A DNA stretch of 64,000 nt, from the NCBI RefSeq assembly GCF_028023555.1, contig NZ_JAQIOY010000002.1:1-64000 (forward strand), given 5' to 3'. The position numbers and the translations under genes are program-made. Position 1 is the first letter of the stretch. The number at the start of each line of letters is the position of its first letter. Source of the DNA: Thalassococcus_A lentus (lineage in GTDB: Bacteria; Pseudomonadota; Alphaproteobacteria; Rhodobacterales; Rhodobacteraceae). The notes beneath the pieces are model-generated. The model did not search any database, was not told the DNA's origin, and saw only the letters and a program-made list of their open reading frames with translations. Shown in pieces: positions 8,766 to 17,346 of this stretch.

Positions 8766-8850
8766 GTCGGCTCCTGCATGGGGGGGGATTCAGCAGGTCG
8801 GTTATGCCCCAAGCTGGTCGGCAGGCCAATAGGGGCGACGCGGCGCAGGT

Positions 8851-9675
8851 TTATTCTGCGGCGCGCGGCTCCAGTTTGCGGATATTCGACAGATCCGAGG
8901 CTTCAAGGGCGTCGCCGTGTTCTTCAGCCACGAGGATTTCGTCGGTTTGAGCCGAACGGGCATCTTTTGCCTGCAATAGTTCAGGCAGGATATCGGACAG
9001 CTCTTCGCGCAGGCGTTCCAGTTGCGATGCGACCACGGCTTCTTCCATTTCGACCGACTCGGACCACTGGCGAATTTCCAACGCCATGGCCTTGGCCTTT
9101 TCGATACGTTCGTTGAAAGTTTCGATCTCCTGCTGGCGCGCGATCAGAAAATCGCGGGCGCGTGACAGGTTGTCGTCCGAATAGGTCTGGGCCAGTTCTG
9201 TGCTGACGTGGCTCATTTGTGCGGCCAGTTCCAAAACGGATGGCTCCAGCTCAGAAAGATCGGGATGGTCTCGCAGAAAGGCGATGCGCTCGCGGATCGA
9301 GTCGAATTCGCCTTTGATCTTGAAGTTGCCCTCGCGATCCGACGCATGGGCCGCATGGTAGGCGCGGGCCACATCACGCATGCCCATATGAAATCGCCGA
9401 TGCGAATTTTCCAGCGCCATGATCCGCGCATTCGTTGGTAGGAAAAAACACAAGCCAACCGCGAGAAGTGTCACAGCCAACTGGATGACAATGCCCGCCA
9501 GAGGATACAGCGTTTCGCCGATTGTCAGAGGCAGGGTCAGCCACGGTGCGATGCCAAAGGCGCAGGCCAATGTGTATGCTGTGAGTGCGGCTGCAAAAAG
9601 CGTGATTGAAACAAGCGTAATCTGTTGCATAGCGAGCTGCAGCAACCGCAGCCCGGAACGGGTGGAGTGAAACAT
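8851..9675 (-). CDS. Two-TM membrane protein with long coiled-coil domain
   Basis: A 274-residue protein that I do not recognise. After a short basic N terminus there are two membrane segments (about 15-38 and 48-72). A long charged helical region rich in Glu, Arg, Leu and Ala follows (about 90-245) and is predicted to form coiled coil in the cytoplasm. The ATG at 9675 has a GGGGG Shine-Dalgarno and removes an 18-residue non-family extension. It sits between radA and the mla-like genes on the same strand. A scaffold or envelope role is a guess only. Confidence 0.7.
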   Translation of the reverse strand: MFHSTRSGLRLLQLAMQQITLVSITLFAAALTAYTLACAFGIAPWLTLPLTIGETLYPLAGIVIQLAVTLLAVGLCFFLPTNARIMALENSHRRFHMGMRDVARAYHAAHASDREGNFKIKGEFDSIRERIAFLRDHPDLSELEPSVLELAAQMSHVSTELAQTYSDDNLSRARDFLIARQQEIETFNERIEKAKAMALEIRQWSESVEMEEAVVASQLERLREELSDILPELLQAKDARSAQTDEILVAEEHGDALEASDLSNIRKLEPRAAE

Positions 9676-9833
9676 GGAACCCCCAGTTAACCAATTCACT
9701 ATACCGGGGTGACAGCCCCGATATTGCATATATTACGCTGCTAAGATGTATCTCAAAGGGGAATTATTAACCTAAACGTTTCAGTTTCGTGCTGTTGCCA
9801 TTGAGGGACTGTCGCGCGGCCCCGCATGCTGGA

Positions 9834-10220
9834 TCAGCTGGTCCACCACCACAGTCCCAGCAAAACAATCACCATCAAGGCGTGAATGGCGTCGATCCAA
9901 CGCCAGCGTGCTCTTGGGATCAACCCGCAGAGCGCAAAGATGCCTGACGGAACAAGCAGGGCAGCAAGTCCACCGCCCTCGGCCATGAACTGAGCGGTGT
10001 TGGTGTAAATCGCGCCAGAGTTCAGCCCCAAAGCCGGAGCAAACACAGTGTAGACGCCTGCGCCTGCCATCAAGAGCGTCAGCAAGGCGGGCCAGCGCGC
10101 AATGCCATATCCGCCGATCACCCGCAGCAGGGCCAACAGGCACAAGAGCTGCAAATAAATGAACTTCTTGTAGAAGATAAATCCCAGCAAAACCGGATCG
10201 GGCTCAAAGAAACTGTTCAT
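9834..10220 (-). CDS. Small four-TM membrane protein in the alr-mlaEF operon
   Basis: A 128-residue hydrophobic protein with about four TM segments (near 22-38, 43-62, 83-100 and 108-126). I do not recognise the family. Its start overlaps the stop of the upstream MlaF-like gene by four bases (ATGA), so it is translationally coupled to the ABC transporter. No MlaD/MCE substrate-binding gene is present, so this protein could be an accessory subunit; that is inference from context. Confidence 0.7.
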   Translation of the reverse strand: MNSFFEPDPVLLGFIFYKKFIYLQLLCLLALLRVIGGYGIARWPALLTLLMAGAGVYTVFAPALGLNSGAIYTNTAQFMAEGGGLAALLVPSGIFALCGLIPRARWRWIDAIHALMVIVLLGLWWWTS

Positions 10221-10963
10221 CGGATCGCCTCGATCGGTCCGGTGGCGCGTCCGGAAATGAATTGATCCAGATAGGGGTCACCGCTGTCGTCCATTTGTGC
10301 AACCGGTCCCGTCCACTGAATGACCCCGTCGTGCAACATGGCGACATTGTCGGCAATGGCCCGGACCGAGGTCATGTCATGGGTGATGGTCATGGCGGTT
10401 GCGCCCATCTCGGTGACGATCTCGCGGATCAGGTCGTTGATCACACCGGACATGATCGGATCAAGCCCCGTGGTCGGCTCGTCAAAAAAGATGATTTCGG
10501 GCTCCGCTGCAATTGCTCGGGCAAGGCCGACGCGTTTTTGCATGCCGCCGGACAGCTCGGAGGGAAACAGGTCAGCCACATCCGGTGTCAGACCAACGCG
10601 CCGGAGCTTCTCAATTGCGATTTCCCGGGCCTCGGCCCGCGAGCGTTGCAAGCTGCCCCGCAACAGGCGAAAGGCAACGTTCTGCCAGACCGGCAGGCTG
10701 TCGAACAGGGCGCCGCCCTGAAAGAGCATGCCAAAGCGCGCCAAAAACGCATCTCGGTCCGCGCGCGTGACATCCTGACCGTCCAGCGTGATCACGCCGC
10801 TGTCGGGTGTGACCAACCCCAACACGGATTTCAAAAGCACGGATTTTCCAGTGCCGGAACCGCCGATGATCACCATTGAGCTTCCGCTTTCGATGGTCAG
10901 GTCGATGCCACACAAGACCTTTTTGGGGCCAAAAGCCTTATGAACGTTCGACAGCGTGATCAT
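10217..10963 (-). CDS. MlaF-like ABC transporter ATP-binding protein
   Basis: A 248-residue ABC ATPase. Walker A is GGSGTGKS (near 34-41), the signature is LSGGMQKRVGLARA, and Walker B is EIIFFDEPTTGLDP. LSGGM with the MTITHDMTS switch region matches the MlaF/Ttg2A group that powers MCE-type phospholipid trafficking. It overlaps the MlaE-like permease upstream and the small membrane protein downstream, each by four bases. It probably acts with the permease in maintaining outer-membrane lipid asymmetry. Confidence 0.9.
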   Translation of the reverse strand: MITLSNVHKAFGPKKVLCGIDLTIESGSSMVIIGGSGTGKSVLLKSVLGLVTPDSGVITLDGQDVTRADRDAFLARFGMLFQGGALFDSLPVWQNVAFRLLRGSLQRSRAEAREIAIEKLRRVGLTPDVADLFPSELSGGMQKRVGLARAIAAEPEIIFFDEPTTGLDPIMSGVINDLIREIVTEMGATAMTITHDMTSVRAIADNVAMLHDGVIQWTGPVAQMDDSGDPYLDQFISGRATGPIEAIR

Positions 10964-11745
10964 AGCGAAAACAGCGCTCCGGTCAGAAGGAAGTTCGCGG
11001 CGAGTATCAGCACAGCCGCTGCTTCGACCGCGCCTTTGGTCGCGCGCCCGACACCCTGTGCGCCGCGGCCCGAATGCATGCCGAAATAGCAGCCCATGAC
11101 AGCGGCGATCCCGCCAAAGGCGCAGCCTTTGATCAGCGATGACAACACGTCGAGCGGTTCAAGGAAATTCACGGTATTCTTGAGATAGGCTGCCCCGTTG
11201 AAACCCAACGATCCGGTGGCGACCGAGTAGCCGCCGAATATCCCGATGACATCGCCGACGCCCACCAAGACCGGCACCACCAAAAGTGCGGCTAGCACGC
11301 GCGGTGCCACGAGGTATTTCATCGGATTGGTGGACAGGGTGGTCAGCGCGTCGATCTGTTCTGTCACCTTCATGGTCGCAATCTCGGCCGCAATCGAAGA
11401 GGTCACACGGGCCGCGATCATCAGGCCCACCAGAACAGGGCCCAATTCACGAACCATACCAATGGCGACGATTTGCGGGACCACCGCTTCGGCCGAGAAC
11501 CGAGCGCCACCTGCGTAGATCTGCAAGGCAAGCGCGCCGCCGGTAAAGACAGCCGTAAGGCCAACAACAGGCAGTGACAGCCAGCCGATGTTCAGCAGCG
11601 CGACCATGAATTCGCGGCCATAAAACGGCGGACGCAGAATATGGCTGAGCGCCGAGAGCGCAAAGAGCATCACACGGCCGATCGAGGCCATGGCCGCAAG
11701 CGTACCGCGCCCCAGAACACCCAGCGAATAGAGCAGGGCCGTCAT
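10960..11745 (-). CDS. MlaE-like ABC transporter permease
   Basis: A 261-residue MlaE/Ttg2B-family permease with about five TM helices. The family block LGPVLVGLMIAARVTSSIAAE and the EQIDALTTLSTNPMKYL segment are both clear. It should form the inner-membrane core with the MlaF-like ATPase encoded directly downstream. Its start overlaps the alr stop by four bases. No MlaD/MCE, MlaB or MlaC gene adjoins, so the other components must be elsewhere. Confidence 0.9.
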   Translation of the reverse strand: MTALLYSLGVLGRGTLAAMASIGRVMLFALSALSHILRPPFYGREFMVALLNIGWLSLPVVGLTAVFTGGALALQIYAGGARFSAEAVVPQIVAIGMVRELGPVLVGLMIAARVTSSIAAEIATMKVTEQIDALTTLSTNPMKYLVAPRVLAALLVVPVLVGVGDVIGIFGGYSVATGSLGFNGAAYLKNTVNFLEPLDVLSSLIKGCAFGGIAAVMGCYFGMHSGRGAQGVGRATKGAVEAAAVLILAANFLLTGALFSL

Positions 11746-12782
11746 GCCTGAACGTAGGTGCGCGCATACCGCGCGCCGAGGCTTGTCAAAATTTCATACC
11801 CGATGGTGCCTGCCCAATCGGCCAGCGTGTCGACGCTCTGATGACGACCGAGCAATTCGAGATATTCCGGATCGCCGTCGACTTGCGTGACGTCCACACC
11901 GATCAGGTCCATTGAGACACGCCCCAGCACCTTGCAGCGGGTCCCATCCGCCCAGAGAATGGCCTTTGGGCCCATTGCGCGCAGCAAGCCGTCAGCGTAA
12001 CCGGCTGCAATCGTGGCCACGCGTGTCGGGGTGCGTGCCACCCAGCTGTTGCCGTAGCCGACCGATTCACCAGGCTCGACCATCCGTGTCTGAATGACCG
12101 GGATATGCAGACTGACGACGGGCAGGGCATCCAGATAAGGCAATCCGCCATAAACGCCGATGCCGGGCCGGATCATATCAAAATGGTATCCGGCACCCAG
12201 CAAAGTGCCCCCTGTCGCAGCCAGAGAACGCGGCGCATCTTCGATGCCGTCAGTCAATTGGCGAAAGACATTCAACTGATGCTCATTCATTGCGTGATCA
12301 GGTTCATCTGCGCAGGCCAGATGGCTCATCAGCAGACTGGGTTTTTGCGCCAACGCGATATCGCGCAGTGCAGACCATTCTGATGGCTCCATGCCCAACC
12401 GGTTCATTCCGGTGTCGAGCTGAACACCAAAGGGATGGCCGGGCAAGCCTTCGACATGGCGTAACATCTGGTCGATCGAATTGATCAAAGGCGTGAGCCG
12501 CGCATCACGCATCAGGGCCGTATCGCCGGCCATATGGCCACCAAAGACAAAGATTTCGGGACCGGAGCCCAGAACGCGGCGCAGGGCTGCGCCTTCTTCG
12601 GCGATGGCGACAAAGAACCGCCGTGCGCCGGCTTCGGCCAGTGCGGGGCCGACCTGTTCAATACCCAAGCCATAAGCGTCGGCTTTGACCACCGCGCCTG
12701 CTTCGGTTTGCGCCAAGTTCTGCAAATTGCGCCAGTTGGTGCAAAGAGCCGAGAGATCGATTGTCAATTGTGCCTGGGCCAT
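11742..12782 (-). CDS. alr: Alr, alanine racemase
   Basis: A 346-residue fold-III PLP enzyme that makes D-alanine for peptidoglycan. The PLP lysine is Lys33 in VVKADAYGLG. SVGYGNSW near 245 occupies the region of the second catalytic tyrosine, and the C-terminal domain has RCKVLGRVSMDLIGVDV. It is the first gene of a four-gene unit joined by ATGA overlaps to mlaE, mlaF and a small membrane protein. It diverges from cobT across a 140-bp gap. Confidence 0.94.
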   Translation of the reverse strand: MAQAQLTIDLSALCTNWRNLQNLAQTEAGAVVKADAYGLGIEQVGPALAEAGARRFFVAIAEEGAALRRVLGSGPEIFVFGGHMAGDTALMRDARLTPLINSIDQMLRHVEGLPGHPFGVQLDTGMNRLGMEPSEWSALRDIALAQKPSLLMSHLACADEPDHAMNEHQLNVFRQLTDGIEDAPRSLAATGGTLLGAGYHFDMIRPGIGVYGGLPYLDALPVVSLHIPVIQTRMVEPGESVGYGNSWVARTPTRVATIAAGYADGLLRAMGPKAILWADGTRCKVLGRVSMDLIGVDVTQVDGDPEYLELLGRHQSVDTLADWAGTIGYEILTSLGARYARTYVQA

Positions 12783-12922
12783 GGCCTGTCTTTGTCCGGC
12801 TCATCGCGCGGGTCAAGGGTAAAACATAGGCACTGCATGCATTGCGTATCACGTTCGCGCGTATCGGGCTTGCGCTGTCCATCTGCGGGCGACTAAATCG
12901 AAGCATAGCATTTGGGGGTGGC

Positions 12923-13933
12923 ATGAGTGATTTTGAAGACGCACTGAAGCGCAAGATTGATAGCAAGACCAAGCCGGTTGGCTCGCTTGGGCGGATCGAA
13001 GCGCTGGCCATGCGTACAGCGCGTTTGCAGCGCAAGCTGGACCCTGAAATGGAACGCGCCTGTCTTGTCATCTTTGCGGGGGACCATGGCATCGCAGACG
13101 AAGGCGTTTCTGCCTATCCGGCTGAGGTCACACGTCAGATGGTTCTGAATTTTGCCGGGGGCGGTGCGGCTGCCAATGTCTTTGCGCGGGCCGGTGATCT
13201 TGATCTGCATGTGGTGAATGCCGGTGTGCGCGGCGGATCGTTCGATTTGCCCCAGATCACCGAGCAAAGTCTGGGGTCTGGAACGGTTTCTTTTCTGAAG
13301 GCCCCGGCCATGAGCGCGCCACAGGTGGTGGATGCGCTTGAACGTGGCATTTCGATTGGATCGGCGGGCGACTATCACGCCATGGCCTTTGGAGAGATGG
13401 GCATCGGCAATACTGCTTCGGCATCGATGCTTGTGCATCGCCTGACGAAAGCGCCGCTCAAAGACGTGGTCGGGCGCGGAACCGGGTTGAATAGTGCCGG
13501 GTTGTTGAACAAGGTCGAAATTCTGGAAAAGGCCAGTGCGCGGGTCAGCGGCACGCTGAGTCCGACGGCCGCCCTGTCCGAATTTGGCGGCTTTGAGATC
13601 GCCATGATGGCCGGCGCCATGATCGGCGCGGCACAGGCCAAGCGGATGGTGCTGGTAGACGGCTTTATCGCGTCGACAGCAGCCATGATTGCGGGGCAGA
13701 TCGAACCCTCGTGCAGGGACGCTATGATCTTTTGCACGCTTTCGACCGAGCCGGGGCACCGATTGGTTCTGGATGCCGTAGGAGCCAAACCTCTGTTGGA
13801 TCTGGGCTTGCGGTTGGGGGAAGGCACGGGTGCGGCGCTTGCCTGGCCATTGCTGCGATCAGCCGTCAGAATGCTGAATGAAATGGCCAGCTTCGAAGAG
13901 GCCGGCGTTTCCGGGAAATCTGACCTGTCGTGA
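12923..13933 (+). CDS. cobT: CobT, nicotinate-nucleotide:DMB phosphoribosyltransferase
   Basis: A 336-residue enzyme that activates the lower ligand of cobalamin. Family motifs include KPVGSLGRIE, FAGDHGIADEGVSAYP, GEMGIGNTASASM and the catalytic-base segment LGEGTGAALAWPLL with Glu300. The ATG at 12923 follows GGGGGTGG and gives the standard N terminus. Its stop overlaps the cobS GTG start by four bases. I saw no cobalamin riboswitch in the 140-bp divergent region upstream. Confidence 0.95.
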   Translation: MSDFEDALKRKIDSKTKPVGSLGRIEALAMRTARLQRKLDPEMERACLVIFAGDHGIADEGVSAYPAEVTRQMVLNFAGGGAAANVFARAGDLDLHVVNAGVRGGSFDLPQITEQSLGSGTVSFLKAPAMSAPQVVDALERGISIGSAGDYHAMAFGEMGIGNTASASMLVHRLTKAPLKDVVGRGTGLNSAGLLNKVEILEKASARVSGTLSPTAALSEFGGFEIAMMAGAMIGAAQAKRMVLVDGFIASTAAMIAGQIEPSCRDAMIFCTLSTEPGHRLVLDAVGAKPLLDLGLRLGEGTGAALAWPLLRSAVRMLNEMASFEEAGVSGKSDLS

Positions 13934-14706
13934 GCGCCGTAATGCCTGACCTGAAAACCGAGCGCACGCTGTTCTTGCTGGCCGTGCAATTCCTGACCCG
14001 ACTGCCGGTGCCGCGCGATCTGGAATTTTCGGACGATTTGCTGATCCGTGCGACCAAATACTACCCGCTGGTTGGGTGTCTTGTTGGACTGATCGGCGCG
14101 GTGACCCTGTGGATTGCCGGTCAGTGGCTGCCGCCGGTGGTTGCGGTCTTGCTGTCCTTGGCGGCAACTCTTTTCGCGACGGGGGCCTTTCACGAAGACG
14201 GGCTCGCCGATGCAGCCGATGGTTTGGGTGGTGGAATGACCCGCGATCGCGCGCTGGAAATCATGCGGGATTCGCGCATTGGAACCTATGGCACGGTCAC
14301 CTTGGGCACTGCATTGGCCATCAAGGTTGCCGCGTTGTCCGCCATGACGCCGGCCACCGCAGGGCTGGCGCTGATCTTTGGGCACGGGCTGTCGCGGATG
14401 GCCGCAGTGAGCGTCATCGCGACCACACCCTATGCCCGCGATGTGGGGGCCAAGTTTGTGGCCCCGACCGTCACGCCGGATGGCTATCGGTGGGCGCAGA
14501 CGACGGCGTTTTGTTTACTGATCGCTTTTGTGCTGTGCCTCGGCTTTGGTGCAGCCCTGGCAGGCGTTTTGGCCTGTGCGGTGTTGGCATGGATGTTTCG
14601 CCGGATGTTCGTTCGCAAGCTGGGTGGCTACACGGGCGATTGCCTTGGCGGAACTCAGCAATTGAGCGAGCTTGGAATATACCTTGGCGTGCTGGCATGG
14701 CTGTAG
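13930..14706 (+). CDS. cobS: CobS, adenosylcobinamide-GDP ribazoletransferase
   Basis: A 258-residue polytopic membrane enzyme that joins alpha-ribazole to adenosylcobinamide-GDP, the final assembly step of cobalamin. The FHEDGLADAADGLGGG motif near 85-100 is diagnostic, and the C terminus ends with the expected TGDCLGGTQQLSE block. The GTG at 13930 overlaps cobT by four bases; an ATG four codons on is an alternative. Downstream, the phosphatase gene starts ten bases before the cobS stop ends. Confidence 0.95.
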   Translation: MSAVMPDLKTERTLFLLAVQFLTRLPVPRDLEFSDDLLIRATKYYPLVGCLVGLIGAVTLWIAGQWLPPVVAVLLSLAATLFATGAFHEDGLADAADGLGGGMTRDRALEIMRDSRIGTYGTVTLGTALAIKVAALSAMTPATAGLALIFGHGLSRMAAVSVIATTPYARDVGAKFVAPTVTPDGYRWAQTTAFCLLIAFVLCLGFGAALAGVLACAVLAWMFRRMFVRKLGGYTGDCLGGTQQLSELGIYLGVLAWL

Positions 14707-15200
14707 TTCTGCTCAGGCATACGACACCCGATGTGCAGGTGGGGACGTGTTATGGCATGACCGATCTGCAATTGGCTGACAGCTTTGAGCGTGAGGCGGA
14801 GGCCGCGCTGGATCAATTGCCTGAGATCAGCGCGATCTACAGTTCACCTTTGACACGCTGCCGTCGTTTGGCAGAAAAGGCAGCGGCGCGGTTTGGACAG
14901 CAGGTTTTGGTTTCAAACCATTGGCGGGAAATGGATTTTGGGTCTTGGGAAGGCCAGAGCTGGGACTCAATCCCGCGCGCAGCGCTGGATGCTTGGGCAG
15001 AAGATTTTCACGGATACGACGGGCATGGCGGCGAATCTGTATCTGCGCTGGCTGCGCGCATCAAACTGGGCCTTGGAAGCGTGCCGGACGGTGCCTTGGT
15101 GGTGACGCATGCGGGCTGCATCAAGGCCGCTGCCGCTCTGCATGGTTTGGCCGATGGCTGGGATACCCAAGTTGCATTCGGAAAAACTCTGTCGCTGTAG
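14697..15200 (+). CDS. CobC-type histidine phosphatase
   Basis: A 167-residue member of the phosphoglycerate-mutase-like histidine phosphatase family. The N-terminal RHT (Arg7-His8) carries the phospho-accepting histidine. YSSPLTRCRRLAEK, REMDFGSWEG and VVTHAG complete the active site. It overlaps cobS by ten bases, so it is probably the alpha-ribazole-phosphate phosphatase step of the nucleotide-loop pathway. The substrate is inferred from context. Confidence 0.88.
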   Translation: MAVVLLRHTTPDVQVGTCYGMTDLQLADSFEREAEAALDQLPEISAIYSSPLTRCRRLAEKAAARFGQQVLVSNHWREMDFGSWEGQSWDSIPRAALDAWAEDFHGYDGHGGESVSALAARIKLGLGSVPDGALVVTHAGCIKAAAALHGLADGWDTQVAFGKTLSL

Positions 15201-15215
15201 CGGCGGGCCTGATGC

Positions 15216-15617
15216 TCAATCCAGAACGCTCATGGGTGCATCGCGCCGTGCGCGATAGCTGGCAAGACGGCTGTCCAGATTGCCGCTGTGCAGCTCCAGT
15301 TTGTGCCCGTCAGGATCCAGAAAATAGAGCGATGCGCCTTCAGAGCGGTTGTCTTTCCACAAAGAGGCGGCGCCTTTGATCTGTGATGCCAAGGCGTCGA
15401 AGTCTGCTTTGGGACAGTCAAAGGCGATATGGCTGTGGTCGGTGTGGTGGTCAGGATCTCCCCGTTCAAGGCATAGCCACAAAGACCCCAGCGACAGATA
15501 CGCGGCTTTGGGGCCTTGCGCCCGCAGCTCTGCGCCCAGCACGTCAGCATAAAACCGAATGGAGTGGGGCAGGTCGGTCACCACAAGTGTGATGTGGTTG
15601 ATGCCCGTGATTGCCAT
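15216..15617 (-). CDS. FosA-like VOC-family glutathione transferase
   Basis: A 133-residue glyoxalase-fold protein. Metal ligands align with those of FosA: His8 (INHITLVV), His63 (HSHIAFD) and Glu109 (HKLELH). The potassium-loop segment KDNRSEGASLYFLDPDGHK near 88-106 is strikingly FosA-like. FosA opens fosfomycin with glutathione and Mn, so that activity is plausible, but chromosomal FosA-like proteins can have other electrophile substrates. It lies four bases downstream of dnaB, convergent with the cob cluster. Confidence 0.82.
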   Translation of the reverse strand: MAITGINHITLVVTDLPHSIRFYADVLGAELRAQGPKAAYLSLGSLWLCLERGDPDHHTDHSHIAFDCPKADFDALASQIKGAASLWKDNRSEGASLYFLDPDGHKLELHSGNLDSRLASYRARRDAPMSVLD

Positions 15618-15621
15618 GGCG

Positions 15622-17106
15622 CTAGAACTGATCGTCGCCCTGCTGCCAAGGCTTCACGAGGTTGCCAAAGCGGGTGAACTGGCTTTCGAAGGACAGCTCG
15701 ACGGTGCCGATGGGGCCATGTCGCTGCTTGCCAATGATCACTTCGGCTTTGCCATGCAGGCGGCTCATGCGTTCCTGCCAGGCGGCCATTTCGTCTAGGC
15801 GATCGTCCGAGGGTTTTTCACGCTCGGCGTAGTATTCTTCGCGGAACACAAACATGACCACGTCGGCGTCCTGTTCGATCGAACCTGATTCCCTCAGGTC
15901 TGACAACTGCGGGCGTTTGTCATCGCGGCTTTCGACCTGACGCGACAGCTGGGACAGGGCGATGACCGGGATGTTCAGTTCCTTGGCGATTGCCTTCAGG
16001 CCCATGGAAATTTCCGCGATTTCCTGCACCCGATTTTCCGCAGTGCCGCGCAGCAGCTGAAGGTAGTCGACGATGATCACGTCGAGCCCATGGGTCCGTT
16101 TCAGACGGCGGGAACGGGCGGCAACCTGACTGATCGGCAGGGCCGGGGTGTCGTCGATATATAGCGGGCAGGCTTCAAGCGCTTTTGCCGCCTCGACAAA
16201 GCGGCGAAACTCGACCTCATCCATGTCACCCTGACGGATCTTGTGGGACGAAATTTCAGAGGCTTCTGCGAGGATCCGGCTGGCAAGCTGCTCGGCGCTC
16301 ATCTCAAGGCTGAAGAAGCCGACAACCCCGCCTTCCAGTGCGCCTGTTGATCCGTCGGGCAACTGGCCTTTTTTGTAGGCCTTGGCGACATTGAAGGCGA
16401 TGTTTGTCGCGAGCGAGGTTTTACCCATCGACGGACGACCGGCAAGGATCAGCAGGTCAGACTTGTGCAATCCGCCCAGTTTCTTGTCCATATCCATCAG
16501 GCCGGTCGAAACGCCGGCCAGACCGCCTTCGCGCTGGTAAGCTGCGTTCGCGACATTAACTGCGTCCGTTACGGCCTTGAGAAAGCTTTGAAATCCGCTT
16601 TCGGTCTGACCCTGTTCGGCGAGTTTGTAGAGTGCTTGTTCCGCCTCGACGATCTGTTCACGCGGTTCAGAGGCCACGTCAACTTTGGCCGCCTTGCTGC
16701 TGATGTCACGTCCCAGCCCGATCAGGTCGCGGCGGATCGCCAGATCATAGATCATCTGAGCATAGTCACGAACCGCAAAGGTGCTAACAGCGGCCCCCGC
16801 CAGACGGGCCAGATAGGCTGGACCGCCCAGTTCCTTTAGGCCTTCGTCGTCTTCCATGAAGGCTTTGAGCGTGACGGGGCTGGCGAGATTGTTCTTGGCG
16901 ATGCGGGCCGCGGCGATTTCGAAAATACGTGCGTGAACGGGGTCAAAGAAATGCTGCGGATTGATGATCGATGCGATTTTGTCGAACACATCGTTGTTCG
17001 TCAGGATTGCGCCCAAAAGCTGCTGCTCTGCCTCGATCGAATGCGGCATGGTTTCAGCGGCTTCGACCTGAAGGCCTGTCGGATTGATTGCAGCGATTTC
17101 GTTCAT
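15622..17106 (-). CDS. dnaB: DnaB, replicative DNA helicase
   Basis: A 494-residue hexameric helicase. The N-terminal domain (SIEAEQQLLGAILTNNDVF, about 22-130) is followed by the RecA-like motor with Walker A LAGRPSMGKTS near 220, Walker B DVIIVDYLQL and an arginine-finger region. Full-length and without an intein. A FosA-like gene follows after four bases. In many relatives dnaB, alr and radA are close; here a cob cluster separates dnaB from alr. Confidence 0.97.
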   Translation of the reverse strand: MNEIAAINPTGLQVEAAETMPHSIEAEQQLLGAILTNNDVFDKIASIINPQHFFDPVHARIFEIAAARIAKNNLASPVTLKAFMEDDEGLKELGGPAYLARLAGAAVSTFAVRDYAQMIYDLAIRRDLIGLGRDISSKAAKVDVASEPREQIVEAEQALYKLAEQGQTESGFQSFLKAVTDAVNVANAAYQREGGLAGVSTGLMDMDKKLGGLHKSDLLILAGRPSMGKTSLATNIAFNVAKAYKKGQLPDGSTGALEGGVVGFFSLEMSAEQLASRILAEASEISSHKIRQGDMDEVEFRRFVEAAKALEACPLYIDDTPALPISQVAARSRRLKRTHGLDVIIVDYLQLLRGTAENRVQEIAEISMGLKAIAKELNIPVIALSQLSRQVESRDDKRPQLSDLRESGSIEQDADVVMFVFREEYYAEREKPSDDRLDEMAAWQERMSRLHGKAEVIIGKQRHGPIGTVELSFESQFTRFGNLVKPWQQGDDQF

Positions 17107-17217
17107 TTTGCTCCCCCGGTCTGATCAGATGTCCGCTCAGGGTGCAGGGCATAGCCTCTGGTGCCCGCGTCACTCAACAGGGATAAAAATGTATGTTTCT
17201 GGGGATAACTTTTAGCC

Positions 17218-17246
17218 ATCCATGACCACAAGATGATGTCATGGAT
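17218..17246. other. Inverted repeat between pyrE and dnaB
   Basis: ATCCATGAC (17218-17226) and GTCATGGAT (17238-17246) form a perfect 9-bp inverted repeat with an 11-bp spacer. It lies in the 240-bp gap between the pyrE stop and the dnaB start, both on the minus strand. No T-run follows on either strand, so an operator or RNA stem upstream of dnaB is as likely as a terminator. Confidence 0.45.
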
Positions 17247-17346
17247 TGGCTGTGATCGTCAATATATGCCTTGCGCGGGCTTTGGCCGACTCAGGGCCGT
17301 GTCCAAAGCGCCACAAGCAAGGCTAACTGATTTGTTAACCTTAACG

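Noticed and set aside
12783..12922. Cobalamin riboswitch before cobT
   Set aside because: No GCCACTG or B12-box arrangement in the 140-bp divergent region.
13375..14385. 336-codon minus-strand ORF across cobT and cobS
   Set aside because: Low-complexity shadow spanning two well-defined genes.
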